From assembly GCF_025685545.1 (NCBI RefSeq), contig NZ_JAGSYC010000021.1, forward strand, positions 124,001-188,000: a stretch of 64,000 bases of DNA. Reading direction: 5' to 3'. Shown in pieces: positions 34,632 to 43,956 of the stretch; within the stretch, counting starts at the first letter, position 1, and the number at the start of each line of letters is the position of its first letter. Source of the DNA: Granulicella paludicola. GTDB lineage: Bacteria; Acidobacteriota; Terriglobia; Terriglobales; Acidobacteriaceae. Below the pieces are notes generated by a model. That model did no database searches. It had not been told where the DNA came from and worked only from the letters and a program-made list of their open reading frames with translations. The position numbers and the translations under genes were made by a program.

Positions 34632-35798
34632 ATGAATATCCCCCACCAGCAAGGCAAGACCGGAGTTTCCCCATCAAAGCCTGACCTTGCTTTGGCGGCC
34701 AGGCCGCGCTCTTTCGTAACACTGGATGCGTTGCGTGGCATCGCAGCTATACCGGTGATGTACTCCCATACTGCGCGCGCCTACGGAACCCTGCTCGTAT
34801 TTCCGCACGCGCATATGGCCGTCGATTTTTTCCTGCTGCTAAGCGGTTTCGTTATGACCTATGTCTATCAACAGCGGTTGGACGCCGGCTGGCGGACGCG
34901 AGACTTTCTCCAGGTCCGCGTTCTCAGGCTCTATCCGTTGTATTTTCTGGGCTTGCTGCTCGGAGCGGCTTTCCTTGTGCTGCAGAATCGCTACGGTAAG
35001 GTTCATCGTCCGTTGGATCTGCTACTGGAACTCTTTGTGCTTGGCCTGTTCTTCTTGCCCACGCCGCCGATGCCATTGCTACCCCGCGCACCGCTGGCAA
35101 TGTATCCCTACAACAGTCCCGCATGGTCGCTTTTCTTCGAGATCGTTGCAAATCTCTTCCATGCGCTCTTTATGCGACGCCGTAGTCTGCGCATTCTGAT
35201 TGGTTTTTGTGTCGTCATGGCGATAACCCAGTTCTTTGAAGCGATGCGCTGGAACGGATTTGACATCGGTTTTAGCCGCCAGGACTACCTACTCGGCATG
35301 GGAAGAATGCTCCTTTCGTACCCCTTGGGTGTAGTTCTATATCGCCTTTGGGAGAAAGGCCGAGGCCGCATGTATGCTCCCCCCTGGCTGATCGGCCTGG
35401 TATTGGCGGCGCTACTTGCAGTTCCGAACTTTAGGCAAAATGGGCTGTTCGAATGGGTAACGGTCGTGGCCATCTTTCCACTGCTCCTATGGTTTGGAGC
35501 AAATTCTCAGCCAACACCAAAGCTCGTGCGTCCAGCACGCTGGCTCGGAGCCTTGAGCTACCCCTTATACATCCTTCACGCCCCACTGTTCGCCTTCTTC
35601 GAGCAAATCTGGACTCACCTAAGTCACCGCCCAATGGAAGTGGCAGCACCCTGGCCTGGCCTGCTCTTCCTGGCGCTGGTCATCCCGCTGACGTTCTGGA
35701 TCGGAGAGAATTATGACCCGGAAGCTCGCAAGTTGCTACAAGCTCGCCTGCCAGTACCCAAGCAAATTAAACGGGTCGAACGGAGCCCCTCACCGTAA
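34632..35798 (+). CDS. Acyltransferase family 3 membrane protein
   Basis: 388 residues. LDALRGIAAIPVMYSHTAR gives the catalytic-His region, FLLLSGFVMTYVYQ and LRLYPLYFLG the following conserved turns, then several more spans ending at about 365. It probably acylates a sugar of the exopolysaccharide. The Ser/Asn in the usual LSVEEQFY block is replaced by NSPAWSLFFEI, the variant found in one OafA subgroup. Convergent with the next acyltransferase (14 bp between stops). Confidence 0.88.
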   Translation: MNIPHQQGKTGVSPSKPDLALAARPRSFVTLDALRGIAAIPVMYSHTARAYGTLLVFPHAHMAVDFFLLLSGFVMTYVYQQRLDAGWRTRDFLQVRVLRLYPLYFLGLLLGAAFLVLQNRYGKVHRPLDLLLELFVLGLFFLPTPPMPLLPRAPLAMYPYNSPAWSLFFEIVANLFHALFMRRRSLRILIGFCVVMAITQFFEAMRWNGFDIGFSRQDYLLGMGRMLLSYPLGVVLYRLWEKGRGRMYAPPWLIGLVLAALLAVPNFRQNGLFEWVTVVAIFPLLLWFGANSQPTPKLVRPARWLGALSYPLYILHAPLFAFFEQIWTHLSHRPMEVAAPWPGLLFLALVIPLTFWIGENYDPEARKLLQARLPVPKQIKRVERSPSP

Positions 35799-35812
35799 TC
35801 TTTCACCTGGAC

Positions 35813-37849
35813 TCACCGAAGCGGTAGTTTCCCGTCACGTCGCAGCGCCTCCGCAAACTGAGCCGATGTAGCTGGTGTAAAGTGATGCATATCAAATAGG
35901 AGCGGGTCACCGTTGTCAGCGAAAATGGGGCAACCGTTGGACGTATGCCATACCGCTTCACCCGTTGCTCCAAAGCGGCCTTCGCAGAGCTCTTCGAAGT
36001 AAGAAACAAAAGAGATATGCCAGGAAAAGTCAGCCTTTTGACGCATTTTTGTATCAAGTGACACATTCTCTGAGATCATATGTGTCGATATGTAGTCGGC
36101 ACTCGAACGCCCTCCTTTTTGATGACGCAAATTCGCGATGATGAGAGTGGGAAGGGGAATGTCGAAGCCAAGGACAGGCCCCAAAAGCATAACGGGTATA
36201 TTCAGTCGGTGATATAGCTCAATCTCCGGGGTTAGTTTTGTGAGCGAGCTGCCGTCCCACATCGCTGCGATAATCACCGCATCCGGTCTATGAGACGGAT
36301 ACCAGCTATCGTGAAGAAAGTGCCACATCGCGTCGCAATTACTCTGATAACCCGGCAAATCCCTCAATGGCGTCTCATCATACGGCAAGCAACTGGCTGC
36401 GGTCGCTTGCTGGATATTTAGTTCGGGAAATGTGCGGATGAGCCCCGGATATAGATGAGCAGCGGTACTATCTCCGAGGAGAAGGTAGTTTTTTTTACCG
36501 CTCACGGATTTGAGACATACGTCCTGTCGAAACGCTGAAGGTGAATCGGAGGGCAGCAAGAAGCACTGATGCGCACGCCAGGCAGCATCAGTATCTAGGC
36601 TCAGAAACGCGCCGACTCGCGCTATCTCCGGTCGAAGGCGGGACGGTGCACCTTTCGCTCGAACGGCCATTCCGCATATGCAGACCAACATTGTTGCACA
36701 AAGGCCATTGATCCAAAAGAGCGTTCGACGATTTGGCTTCCATCGTCCTTTACGAAACGGCGTCTCTACCAACCACCACGACAAAGCCGCAATCAATAAG
36801 GAACTCGAAAGTATGCAGAGTTTGGTGTTTCGATGCCACGAGGGGTACGGCGACAGGATCAGCGTCGTATTTTGGAACACATAGATGGGCCAGTGCCATA
36901 GATAAAGTGAATATGAGATCAAACCCACAAAGCGGAGGGGAGGAAGAGCGAGAAAGCTTGCGGTCACCGAGTTGCCCACCTGGCCGGCGGCAATGATCAA
37001 CACAGCGCCTGCGCAAGGCAATACCGCAGCAAACCCTGGAAATGGAGTTGTTGAGCTAAAAAGAACGCCGGCTGAGAGAATGGCAATGAGCCCTGCGGCC
37101 GCCGCCAGTTCACGCCCTAGTCGGCTACGAAGCGATCTGATAGGGTACTGTGAAATCAGCACGCCAATCAATAACTCCCAAGCACGAAGTGGAGACCAGA
37201 AAAAAGCGGTACTGGGGCTCACATGCACAAACCAGATGGCCAGTGCGAGTGTCAGGCCTGTCAGTGCCCATAAGGTCCCTCTCAACTTGCTCGGCATCGA
37301 CCGAAAAATAAAATATAGAACTAGCGGCAGCAAGAGGTAAAACTGCTCTTCTACTGCAAGCGACCACGTGTGCAGAAGTGGTTTGGTAGCACTCGGTGCG
37401 TCAAAATAGCCACCTTGACCCCAGAAATAAAAATTTGAATATGATCCAAGGGCCGCGAAAGCTGATTTTGAATAATCAATCAGCGAACTTGGCATCAGGT
37501 AGTACCAAGCCAGAGCAGTGACGAAGAACAACATAGCCAACAGCGCTGGGAAAATTCGGCGAACGCGTCGCTCATAAAACGCGGCCAGCGAAAAAGCGTC
37601 GCGGCGAAACTCAGCAATCATAGAAGCGCCGATTAGGTAGCCAGAGATGACAAAGAAGACATCGACGCCGACATACCCACCGTCGGCGTGCCGAAACTGG
37701 AGGTGATTAAGGACCACCAAAAGCACGGCGACCGCTCGCAATCCATCAATATCTCCCCTGTAACGGGGTGCGATGTGCTCGGCGATTGGTGGTGAGATAT
37801 TTTCCTGATGTGCGTCCAACAATAGTTCCCCTTTAGGAGGCGAAGACAC
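35813..37849 (-). CDS. Acyltransferase 3 fused to SGNH domain (OafA-type)
   Basis: 678 residues from a GTG. Residues about 30-400 are the membrane acyltransferase: DIDGLRAVAVLLVVLNHL, FFVISGYLIG, RRVRRIFPAL, LAVEEQFYLLLPLVLY. Residues about 440-678 form a periplasmic SGNH domain with LLLGDSTAAHLYP as block I and DMHHFTPATS near the end as the Asp-x-His pair. In OafA-like enzymes the membrane part passes the acetyl group to the SGNH domain, which places it on a polysaccharide. No ribosome site is evident at the GTG, so the true start could differ slightly. Confidence 0.9.
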   Translation of the reverse strand: MSSPPKGELLLDAHQENISPPIAEHIAPRYRGDIDGLRAVAVLLVVLNHLQFRHADGGYVGVDVFFVISGYLIGASMIAEFRRDAFSLAAFYERRVRRIFPALLAMLFFVTALAWYYLMPSSLIDYSKSAFAALGSYSNFYFWGQGGYFDAPSATKPLLHTWSLAVEEQFYLLLPLVLYFIFRSMPSKLRGTLWALTGLTLALAIWFVHVSPSTAFFWSPLRAWELLIGVLISQYPIRSLRSRLGRELAAAAGLIAILSAGVLFSSTTPFPGFAAVLPCAGAVLIIAAGQVGNSVTASFLALPPLRFVGLISYSLYLWHWPIYVFQNTTLILSPYPSWHRNTKLCILSSSLLIAALSWWLVETPFRKGRWKPNRRTLFWINGLCATMLVCICGMAVRAKGAPSRLRPEIARVGAFLSLDTDAAWRAHQCFLLPSDSPSAFRQDVCLKSVSGKKNYLLLGDSTAAHLYPGLIRTFPELNIQQATAASCLPYDETPLRDLPGYQSNCDAMWHFLHDSWYPSHRPDAVIIAAMWDGSSLTKLTPEIELYHRLNIPVMLLGPVLGFDIPLPTLIIANLRHQKGGRSSADYISTHMISENVSLDTKMRQKADFSWHISFVSYFEELCEGRFGATGEAVWHTSNGCPIFADNGDPLLFDMHHFTPATSAQFAEALRRDGKLPLR

Positions 37850-37934
37850 TTTGATAGTACCGTCAGCCGGTGCACAAGACGAAGCGTTACCTACCTATCC
37901 ACAGAAGAATGGGCTCCTCTAGGAATGCGCACTT

Positions 37935-40418
37935 TTACCGAAGACGCAAGACACCTAGAGCTAAATCCTTCGCCATTGCGCGCCAGCCCAGCCACGCTGC
38001 AGTCGTCCCGATGCTATAACCTCCACTCAAAAGTATCCTTGCGAAGATCGTCACCCTTCTGGGAAGACTCGCTGTTTCGGCGTAGATCGACGCTCGCTCA
38101 AAGTTGGTGCTCGCGCATCGACGGAAGAAGGTAGCAGCCCTCCCTGCTTCGCTACGCCAACGTTCGGAACAGGTTTTCTCAACCTCTGCCAGAAACTCCG
38201 CAGCCCGAGTCTCTTCAGCAGTACGCGTGCTGTAGTCGTAACGTTTGAGCGCCGGGCTGCCTCCGTTCATGTCCGCACCGAAGGTGTTGCTACTGTGCTG
38301 GCGATAATGTGCCAGAGCATTCGGCAGGGTTACCAGCTTGCCAAAACAGGTAGCCATAAACCAGATCCACTGATCGTGTGCCAGTATCTTTCCACCCTCG
38401 GGCTTAATCAGCGGACGGTTCAGATTGTCCGTAATCTCCAGCAATTCGCGCCGAAAGACCATCGCGAAACCAAATGAACTGATCAATGGATAATAGCCGA
38501 GAGGTGCAAACACCGTTCGACTCGGATAATCGGGGACACGCTTACCGGAAGGAACCCCGTCGCCAAAAAGTTCGGCTGAATGCACAACCAGAAGCACTCT
38601 AGGATCGCGAAGCTCCGCTACGCAGAGCTCCAGCTTATTTGGCAGCCAGAGATCGTCTTGATCGCAGAAGCTGATCAGATGGCCAGTGCAGAGCGAGGCG
38701 GCACGAAGAAAATTGTTAGCATAGCCCAGCCGCGTCGAGTTCGGTGACACCCGCACGGGAAAACTCACCGTGCGAGCGAATTCCTCAATGATTTGTAGCG
38801 TGTCGTCAGTCGATCCGTCATCGGTGATTACCAGCTCTGACGGCTGCAAGCTCTGCGCTGCAAGGCTCTCTAGCTGCTCTAGAATATAGGCCGAGCCGTT
38901 GTAGGTGGCCATAGCTATAGAGACCGTAGGCGCAACATCGGCGACCTCTCGCACCGCAACGATCGCGGATGCACTCCTGCCCTTAAACCTCGCGGGAATC
39001 GTGCCTGTTACGAGTCGCCGGAAGATTGGGCTACTCCACCAGGACCACGACAAGGAAACCGCGATAAGCGCAATCTCAATGGCGCTTCGTGTCGAAAGAA
39101 CCGAGGTGGGAGCGAAGCCGGAAGCGAGCAGAACGAGCAGCCCTCCCGGAAGGATTCGCTGCCAACCGGTGATCTTCCCCGCTACCCAGAAGAGCAGAAG
39201 TCCATCGGCAACCACTCGAAGCGTCCAGGCCCATGCAGCGCCCATGAGTCCGAAGGAATGCAGTCCCACCCAGAGAATACCCAAGAATGGAATGACCTCA
39301 ATCGCATGAAACTTTGCAACAAGATCCGGTCGGTTAGTCGCCTGCAAATGCTCGTAAGGGATAAAAGCGAGTCCATTGGCCCACATCCCGACCAGCAAAA
39401 CGACGCCAACACTGGCGGCGTGTCTAGAGAACTCTGCTCCCACCCAGTAGTGCATGAAAATGGGAAGACACGCGATGCTGATGACGATCAGCGGCGTCAT
39501 CACTGCAGCCAGAGCGATCACCGAATCGCCCGCTAGCCGCGCTCGCTCCTCATCCGAGCTCTTGGACAAGCGAGGAAATAGGCTCGTTGAAAGCGCTCCC
39601 GGGATAATCGAGGCGCGTGTCACCAGGTTAAATGGTACAGAGTAAAACGCCACCGCCTCCGCGCTAAGCACGCTACCGATAAGGACGCGATCCAGCGACG
39701 TCAGCACTGGATTGAGCAGGTTGGTCAGGGTGATCCAGCCACCGTACGAAAACAGCGGTTTCACCAGCGCTCGCTCAAAGCGTCCCCCTACGCCAAGTGG
39801 CATCACTCGTATCAGAGCCACCGCCATGGGAATCGCAGACACCGTCCGAGACAACAGCACCGCCGGAATAAGTATGTGAAGATTCGGACTCCACCAAACC
39901 GCAACGGCAAGTGGAACCAATTGAGTGACGAGCGCACTAGCACTTGAGATCGTATTGAATAGGCCGAACCTCTCGCGGGCCTGCAGTGCGCCTCCAAGCA
40001 CTCCAATAATGATGGAGACAGGAACGGAAGCGGCCAACCAAGGAAGGCTCGCCATTACCTCTGCCCGCATCCCCTCAGGCATCTTGAAGGTCGACATGAA
40101 AATAGGCTTGCCGACAAAGTAGACCGCGAGGCCACCTACGATACCGAAACAGGCGTTCAGCAGGATCGCTGTCCAGAAAACGCTCTCACGTTCACGGTTT
40201 TGATCGTCTTCACTGAGGCGAGCGATGTGATACGTTGCGGCGCGTGTGATTCCTGGGTCAAAAAGACCGAAATAACCGAGAAACAGCCAGACAATAGCCA
40301 GTACGCCGTAACGCGCATCGCCGATCTTGTGAAGGTAGATCGGTACAGCCACCATCCCGACAGCCATTGGGACGAGCGCCCCCACAAGGTTGTACAGAGT
40401 ATTCCGTTTGAGGCTCAT
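37935..40418 (-). CDS. Wzx-like flippase fused to family 2 glycosyltransferase
   Basis: 827 residues. Residues about 1-470 are a MATE/Wzx-type oligosaccharide flippase with 12-14 spans (LYNLVGALVPMAVGMVAVP, the loop GLFDPGITRA, SLDRVLIGSVLSAEAVAFYS). From about 500 a GT-A domain begins: SIAMATYNGSAYILEQLESL, ITDDGSTDDT, SFCDQDDLW with the DxD, then HYRQHSSNTFG near 740. The join is in one frame without stop or frameshift. The pair would add a sugar and flip the undecaprenyl-linked repeat; separate genes are the rule elsewhere. The only flippase in the window. Confidence 0.88.
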   Translation of the reverse strand: MSLKRNTLYNLVGALVPMAVGMVAVPIYLHKIGDARYGVLAIVWLFLGYFGLFDPGITRAATYHIARLSEDDQNRERESVFWTAILLNACFGIVGGLAVYFVGKPIFMSTFKMPEGMRAEVMASLPWLAASVPVSIIIGVLGGALQARERFGLFNTISSASALVTQLVPLAVAVWWSPNLHILIPAVLLSRTVSAIPMAVALIRVMPLGVGGRFERALVKPLFSYGGWITLTNLLNPVLTSLDRVLIGSVLSAEAVAFYSVPFNLVTRASIIPGALSTSLFPRLSKSSDEERARLAGDSVIALAAVMTPLIVISIACLPIFMHYWVGAEFSRHAASVGVVLLVGMWANGLAFIPYEHLQATNRPDLVAKFHAIEVIPFLGILWVGLHSFGLMGAAWAWTLRVVADGLLLFWVAGKITGWQRILPGGLLVLLASGFAPTSVLSTRSAIEIALIAVSLSWSWWSSPIFRRLVTGTIPARFKGRSASAIVAVREVADVAPTVSIAMATYNGSAYILEQLESLAAQSLQPSELVITDDGSTDDTLQIIEEFARTVSFPVRVSPNSTRLGYANNFLRAASLCTGHLISFCDQDDLWLPNKLELCVAELRDPRVLLVVHSAELFGDGVPSGKRVPDYPSRTVFAPLGYYPLISSFGFAMVFRRELLEITDNLNRPLIKPEGGKILAHDQWIWFMATCFGKLVTLPNALAHYRQHSSNTFGADMNGGSPALKRYDYSTRTAEETRAAEFLAEVEKTCSERWRSEAGRAATFFRRCASTNFERASIYAETASLPRRVTIFARILLSGGYSIGTTAAWLGWRAMAKDLALGVLRLR

Positions 40419-40530
40419 CTAAGGTTGTCTAGTACCAGGTTCGTATCGATCTCGGTCATTCGCAATCAATCCTTATTATCTCATCTAGCGCAGCCACTCT
40501 CGATGCCTTGCAAAGCTTCATCGTTACAGC

Positions 40531-41397
40531 TCACCGAATCTGGGTTCTTCGCCCGACCAGATAACGGCGCAGCATGGAAGCTGCCAAAGAGACGTTGGCC
40601 CAGGCAATGCCCAAGCCACGGAAGCCCGCCTGCCTGAACGAGCTGAGAAGATGGTGCGGGATGGCCGTCGCCACAAAACGGAACGCTTGCAGAGGTTTCT
40701 GATCTATATAAAGGTGGCGTTTGAAGGTAATGTAAAGACGATTCGCGTCTGCACCAAGAGCGAACGGTTCATTTACCGCCGGTGCCGTATGAACACAAAC
40801 AAACTCCGGCATGGGAACTACGGGGAAACCAGAGGCAGCAACCCTATAGGTAAAATCAAACTCTTCATACCCGTATGCCGATACGTATTCGTCATACAGA
40901 ATCCGATCGGATATCTTACGCGCAATAATGAAGCACTGCGAATGAGCGGTATGCTGCTTCATTTCGGGCGTATAAGCAACCGTGGAAAACCCCAGGAAAT
41001 CGAGCGCATTCGGTAGAAACGCACGCCCTTGCTCCTCGAGTGACGGAAAGAAAAGAGCCGCGCCCTTGGTCATGGACAACGCAAGCGCCGCGCCCGCAAA
41101 GCCGGGATCGAGACGGATGTCGTCGTCACACATCATCGCGTAGTCGGATTGATTCGCGCGAAGCGCATGATTGCGGTTTGCCGAACGCCCTCTGCGCGGT
41201 CCCGGCACATGCAGCACATTTGGAAACTCAGCAGCCAGCATACTCGCCGTCGCCTCATCCGTACTGTCGTCGGAAACAACGATCTGTTCAAACGGCTGCC
41301 TGCTCGCCAGGAGCGATTGAAGGGTGGGCCGAAGAATATCACACCGGTTACGCGTGATCACAACAGCGGAGATTGTGGGTGCCCGTAAAAGTTTCAT
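40531..41397 (-). CDS. Family 2 glycosyltransferase
   Basis: 288 residues. GT-A fold with SAVVITRNRCDILRPTLQS, VVSDDSTDEAT, and MCDDDIRLD (about 90-98) for the metal site. A conserved ARKISDRILYDEYV follows. Cytoplasmic, acting on the lipid-linked exopolysaccharide repeat; sugar unknown. It lies 113 bp upstream of the flippase fusion gene on the same strand and is likely co-transcribed. Confidence 0.87.
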   Translation of the reverse strand: MKLLRAPTISAVVITRNRCDILRPTLQSLLASRQPFEQIVVSDDSTDEATASMLAAEFPNVLHVPGPRRGRSANRNHALRANQSDYAMMCDDDIRLDPGFAGAALALSMTKGAALFFPSLEEQGRAFLPNALDFLGFSTVAYTPEMKQHTAHSQCFIIARKISDRILYDEYVSAYGYEEFDFTYRVAASGFPVVPMPEFVCVHTAPAVNEPFALGADANRLYITFKRHLYIDQKPLQAFRFVATAIPHHLLSSFRQAGFRGLGIAWANVSLAASMLRRYLVGRRTQIR

Positions 41398-41588
41398 GCC
41401 TTTTTTGCGCGGCTGGCCGAACGCCTCTTGTTATCGCGGTTGATGCCCTAGCTCACGCCCACGTTTTGCCTGCCACAACCGTTAGCTTACACTGGTCACG
41501 CGCTTCTGATTCGACGAAAGCATTCAATGGCCACCGACGCAGACACAAACTCCCAGTCACAAAATCGGCACCATAAAGGCAACTGATC

Positions 41589-42737
41589 TTGCGGGCTGAC
41601 CTCACGAACGATACGGTTAATGCCGTCGATGCTCCTGCAAGCAGGGGAGGCGTCGCCATCGCCCCGCCAGAAGGGAAACGGGCAATTCCCTCCCTAGACG
41701 GCTTGCGCGCGTTTTCAGTTCTCGCCGTAATCTTGGGACACACCCAATCGGCAGCTCTCGACCGCGTCCCCTTCAATGCAGTCGTGCGCAAAGGCGAACT
41801 GGGCGTGAATGTCTTTTTTGTTATTAGCGGCTTCCTCATCACGCATCTGTTGGTAAAAGAACTGAATCGTAGTGGGAAAATCAGTCTGAAGCGCTTTTAC
41901 TTTCGCCGTTCCTTCCGGATCTTCCCCCCGTTCTACGCCTTCCTTCTCATCGTCATCCTCATGCATCTGCCTGATGTGACGTCTGCGCTGCTGTTCGACG
42001 CGGCCAGCTACACCTGGAACTACACTGCAAATGCTGCCTGCTGGATCCTGGGACACTGCTGGTCTCTTGCGGTCGAGGAGCAGTTTTATATGCTTTGGCC
42101 GCTCTGCATGGTGTTCTTCGGACGCGTAAAGTCCCTTTGGATAGCGATTGGGGTCGTCCTGCTATCACCCTTCGTTAGAGTCGCCAGCTACTACGCTTTT
42201 CCGTCGACGCGCACTCATTTGCCGATCATGACCCACACGCACATGGATCCGATCATGGCAGGCTGCGCCCTTGCCCTGATGATCGACCTGAAGCTGTGGG
42301 AGGGACTGCGGAACAAGCTGATGCACCCGCTTTCCGTCGCAGCATCGCTGATATTCCTGCTAGGCGTGGACACCTATGCCAGCAAACGCTATGAAGGCGC
42401 CTACTTACTGACCGCTGGCTTCTCCCTGGATAGTCTTGCAATCGCTTCCGTGCTTCTATTTGTGGTGTTCCGTCACCATAGCTGGCTGGGCAGACTGCTG
42501 AACATCGCTCCCCTGCGGCATTTGGGCATGATCTCCTACAGCTTGTACTTATGGCAGCAGGTCTTCACCGGGCCCCGCACACACTCCATCCCGATCAACT
42601 GGCTATGGATTTTGATTTGTGCAGAGCTGTCCTATCTGCTGATCGAACGCCCTAGTTTCTGGCTCCGTGACCGTACAGAGAAAAAATTTACATCATGGTT
42701 GCGGCCGCGCAGATCCGCCACAGACGCCGCAGCATAG
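41589..42737 (+). CDS. Acyltransferase family 3 membrane protein
   Basis: 382 residues from a TTG with AAGG 8 nt upstream; no in-frame ATG occurs before the conserved region. Landmarks: SLDGLRAFSVLAVILGHTQS, VFFVISGFLIT, RRSFRIFPP, WSLAVEEQFYMLWPL, and about ten spans. Adds an acyl group to an exported sugar. It is the first of three plus-strand genes running through to the Wzy/WaaL-like protein. Strong resemblance to the neighbouring acyltransferase suggests an old duplication. Confidence 0.88.
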   Translation: MRADLTNDTVNAVDAPASRGGVAIAPPEGKRAIPSLDGLRAFSVLAVILGHTQSAALDRVPFNAVVRKGELGVNVFFVISGFLITHLLVKELNRSGKISLKRFYFRRSFRIFPPFYAFLLIVILMHLPDVTSALLFDAASYTWNYTANAACWILGHCWSLAVEEQFYMLWPLCMVFFGRVKSLWIAIGVVLLSPFVRVASYYAFPSTRTHLPIMTHTHMDPIMAGCALALMIDLKLWEGLRNKLMHPLSVAASLIFLLGVDTYASKRYEGAYLLTAGFSLDSLAIASVLLFVVFRHHSWLGRLLNIAPLRHLGMISYSLYLWQQVFTGPRTHSIPINWLWILICAELSYLLIERPSFWLRDRTEKKFTSWLRPRRSATDAAA

Positions 42738-42789
42738 CGCCACGCTGAACTCGACACCAGATATCAGCTATCCCCTGGATGTCAGGTGA

Positions 42790-43956
42790 ATGTGCGAAAA
42801 TAAAAGAGTGAGTTCCATACCGAGCCCACTGCTGGAAACCCAGCAGGCCCCTGAGAGACCAAAGGCACAAGCAAAGCACTATCCGGCTCTGGATGGTCTC
42901 CGCGGCATTGCGATTCTGGCCGTCTTCTTCTCACATTTCGGTGGTGGCCACTCGATAGCGAACCCATTGGTTCATGCGTGGTCGGTTATTGCGGACGCGG
43001 GCTGGATGGGTGTCGATCTGTTCTTCTGCCTGTCTGGCTTTCTGATTACAGGCATTCTGGTGGACACCAGCAAAGCAGCGCATCGAGTCAAGAATTTCTA
43101 TGCTCGTCGCGCACTACGCATCTTCCCTTTGTTCTACGGCGTGCTCGTCATTTTCCTATTACTGACTCCCGTGCTCCATCTGCATTGGCAGCGGGCTCAC
43201 CTGCTCTACTTTCTATATCTTGGGAACATGGTGCCTCTCATCGCGCCAACACTGTTTTCCCCTGGTCCACGCATGGGCCTGACCCATCTCTGGTCCTTAG
43301 CGGTCGAGGAACAGTTCTACATGCTCTGGCCGTTCGTAGTCTGGATCATGCCGAATCGTCGCAAGCTGATGCATCTCTCGGTCGTAATCGTAATAGCGGT
43401 GCTCTTTCTTCGTCTTGCATTGGTTCTGCACCACGTCGACCCGTTCATTATCTATTCCCTACTTTTTACTCGTGCTGACAGCATGATCTGCGGCGCGATT
43501 CTGGCTCTCCTGGTACGCGGTCCTTCTGCACGCGCGCTGCCTGTGCATTTGGTCCTACCGCTGTCGGCTCTTTGTACGCTCGCGCTCTTTCTGGCGTCCC
43601 ACAGCAGTCTGCACGAATCCCCCCTGATGTCCTCCATCGGCTACTCCGTCATCGCGATCCTTTCCTCATGCCTCGTATATTGCGCGTGGCTCGGAGAACA
43701 CTGGATCGCTCGCATCGCCAATCACTCTGTGCTTCGCTTTTTCGGACGCTACAGCTATGGTTTGTACATCTATCACGGTTTTTTGATCGCCTTCCTGTTG
43801 CCGTGGATTGTTCCCTTTCAACGCGCTTTCAATTCCCCATCTGTGGGAGGCGCCATTTTTCTGATGGTTGCACTCGGTCTCACGGTCACGCTCGCGGTTC
43901 TCAGCTATCATTTGTTTGAGGCTCCCCTGCTCGGTCTCAAGAAACGATTTGCCTGA
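42790..43956 (+). CDS. Acyltransferase family 3 membrane protein
   Basis: 388 residues, ATG preceded by AGGTGA. Landmarks: LDGLRGIAILAVFFSHFGG, LFFCLSGFLIT, RRALRIFPLF, HLWSLAVEEQFYMLWPF, and RYSYGLYIYHGFL near 330. The stop overlaps the start of the next gene (TGATG), coupling it to the Wzy/WaaL-like polymerase. Probably decorates the polymer before or during polymerisation. Confidence 0.88.
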   Translation: MCENKRVSSIPSPLLETQQAPERPKAQAKHYPALDGLRGIAILAVFFSHFGGGHSIANPLVHAWSVIADAGWMGVDLFFCLSGFLITGILVDTSKAAHRVKNFYARRALRIFPLFYGVLVIFLLLTPVLHLHWQRAHLLYFLYLGNMVPLIAPTLFSPGPRMGLTHLWSLAVEEQFYMLWPFVVWIMPNRRKLMHLSVVIVIAVLFLRLALVLHHVDPFIIYSLLFTRADSMICGAILALLVRGPSARALPVHLVLPLSALCTLALFLASHSSLHESPLMSSIGYSVIAILSSCLVYCAWLGEHWIARIANHSVLRFFGRYSYGLYIYHGFLIAFLLPWIVPFQRAFNSPSVGGAIFLMVALGLTVTLAVLSYHLFEAPLLGLKKRFA

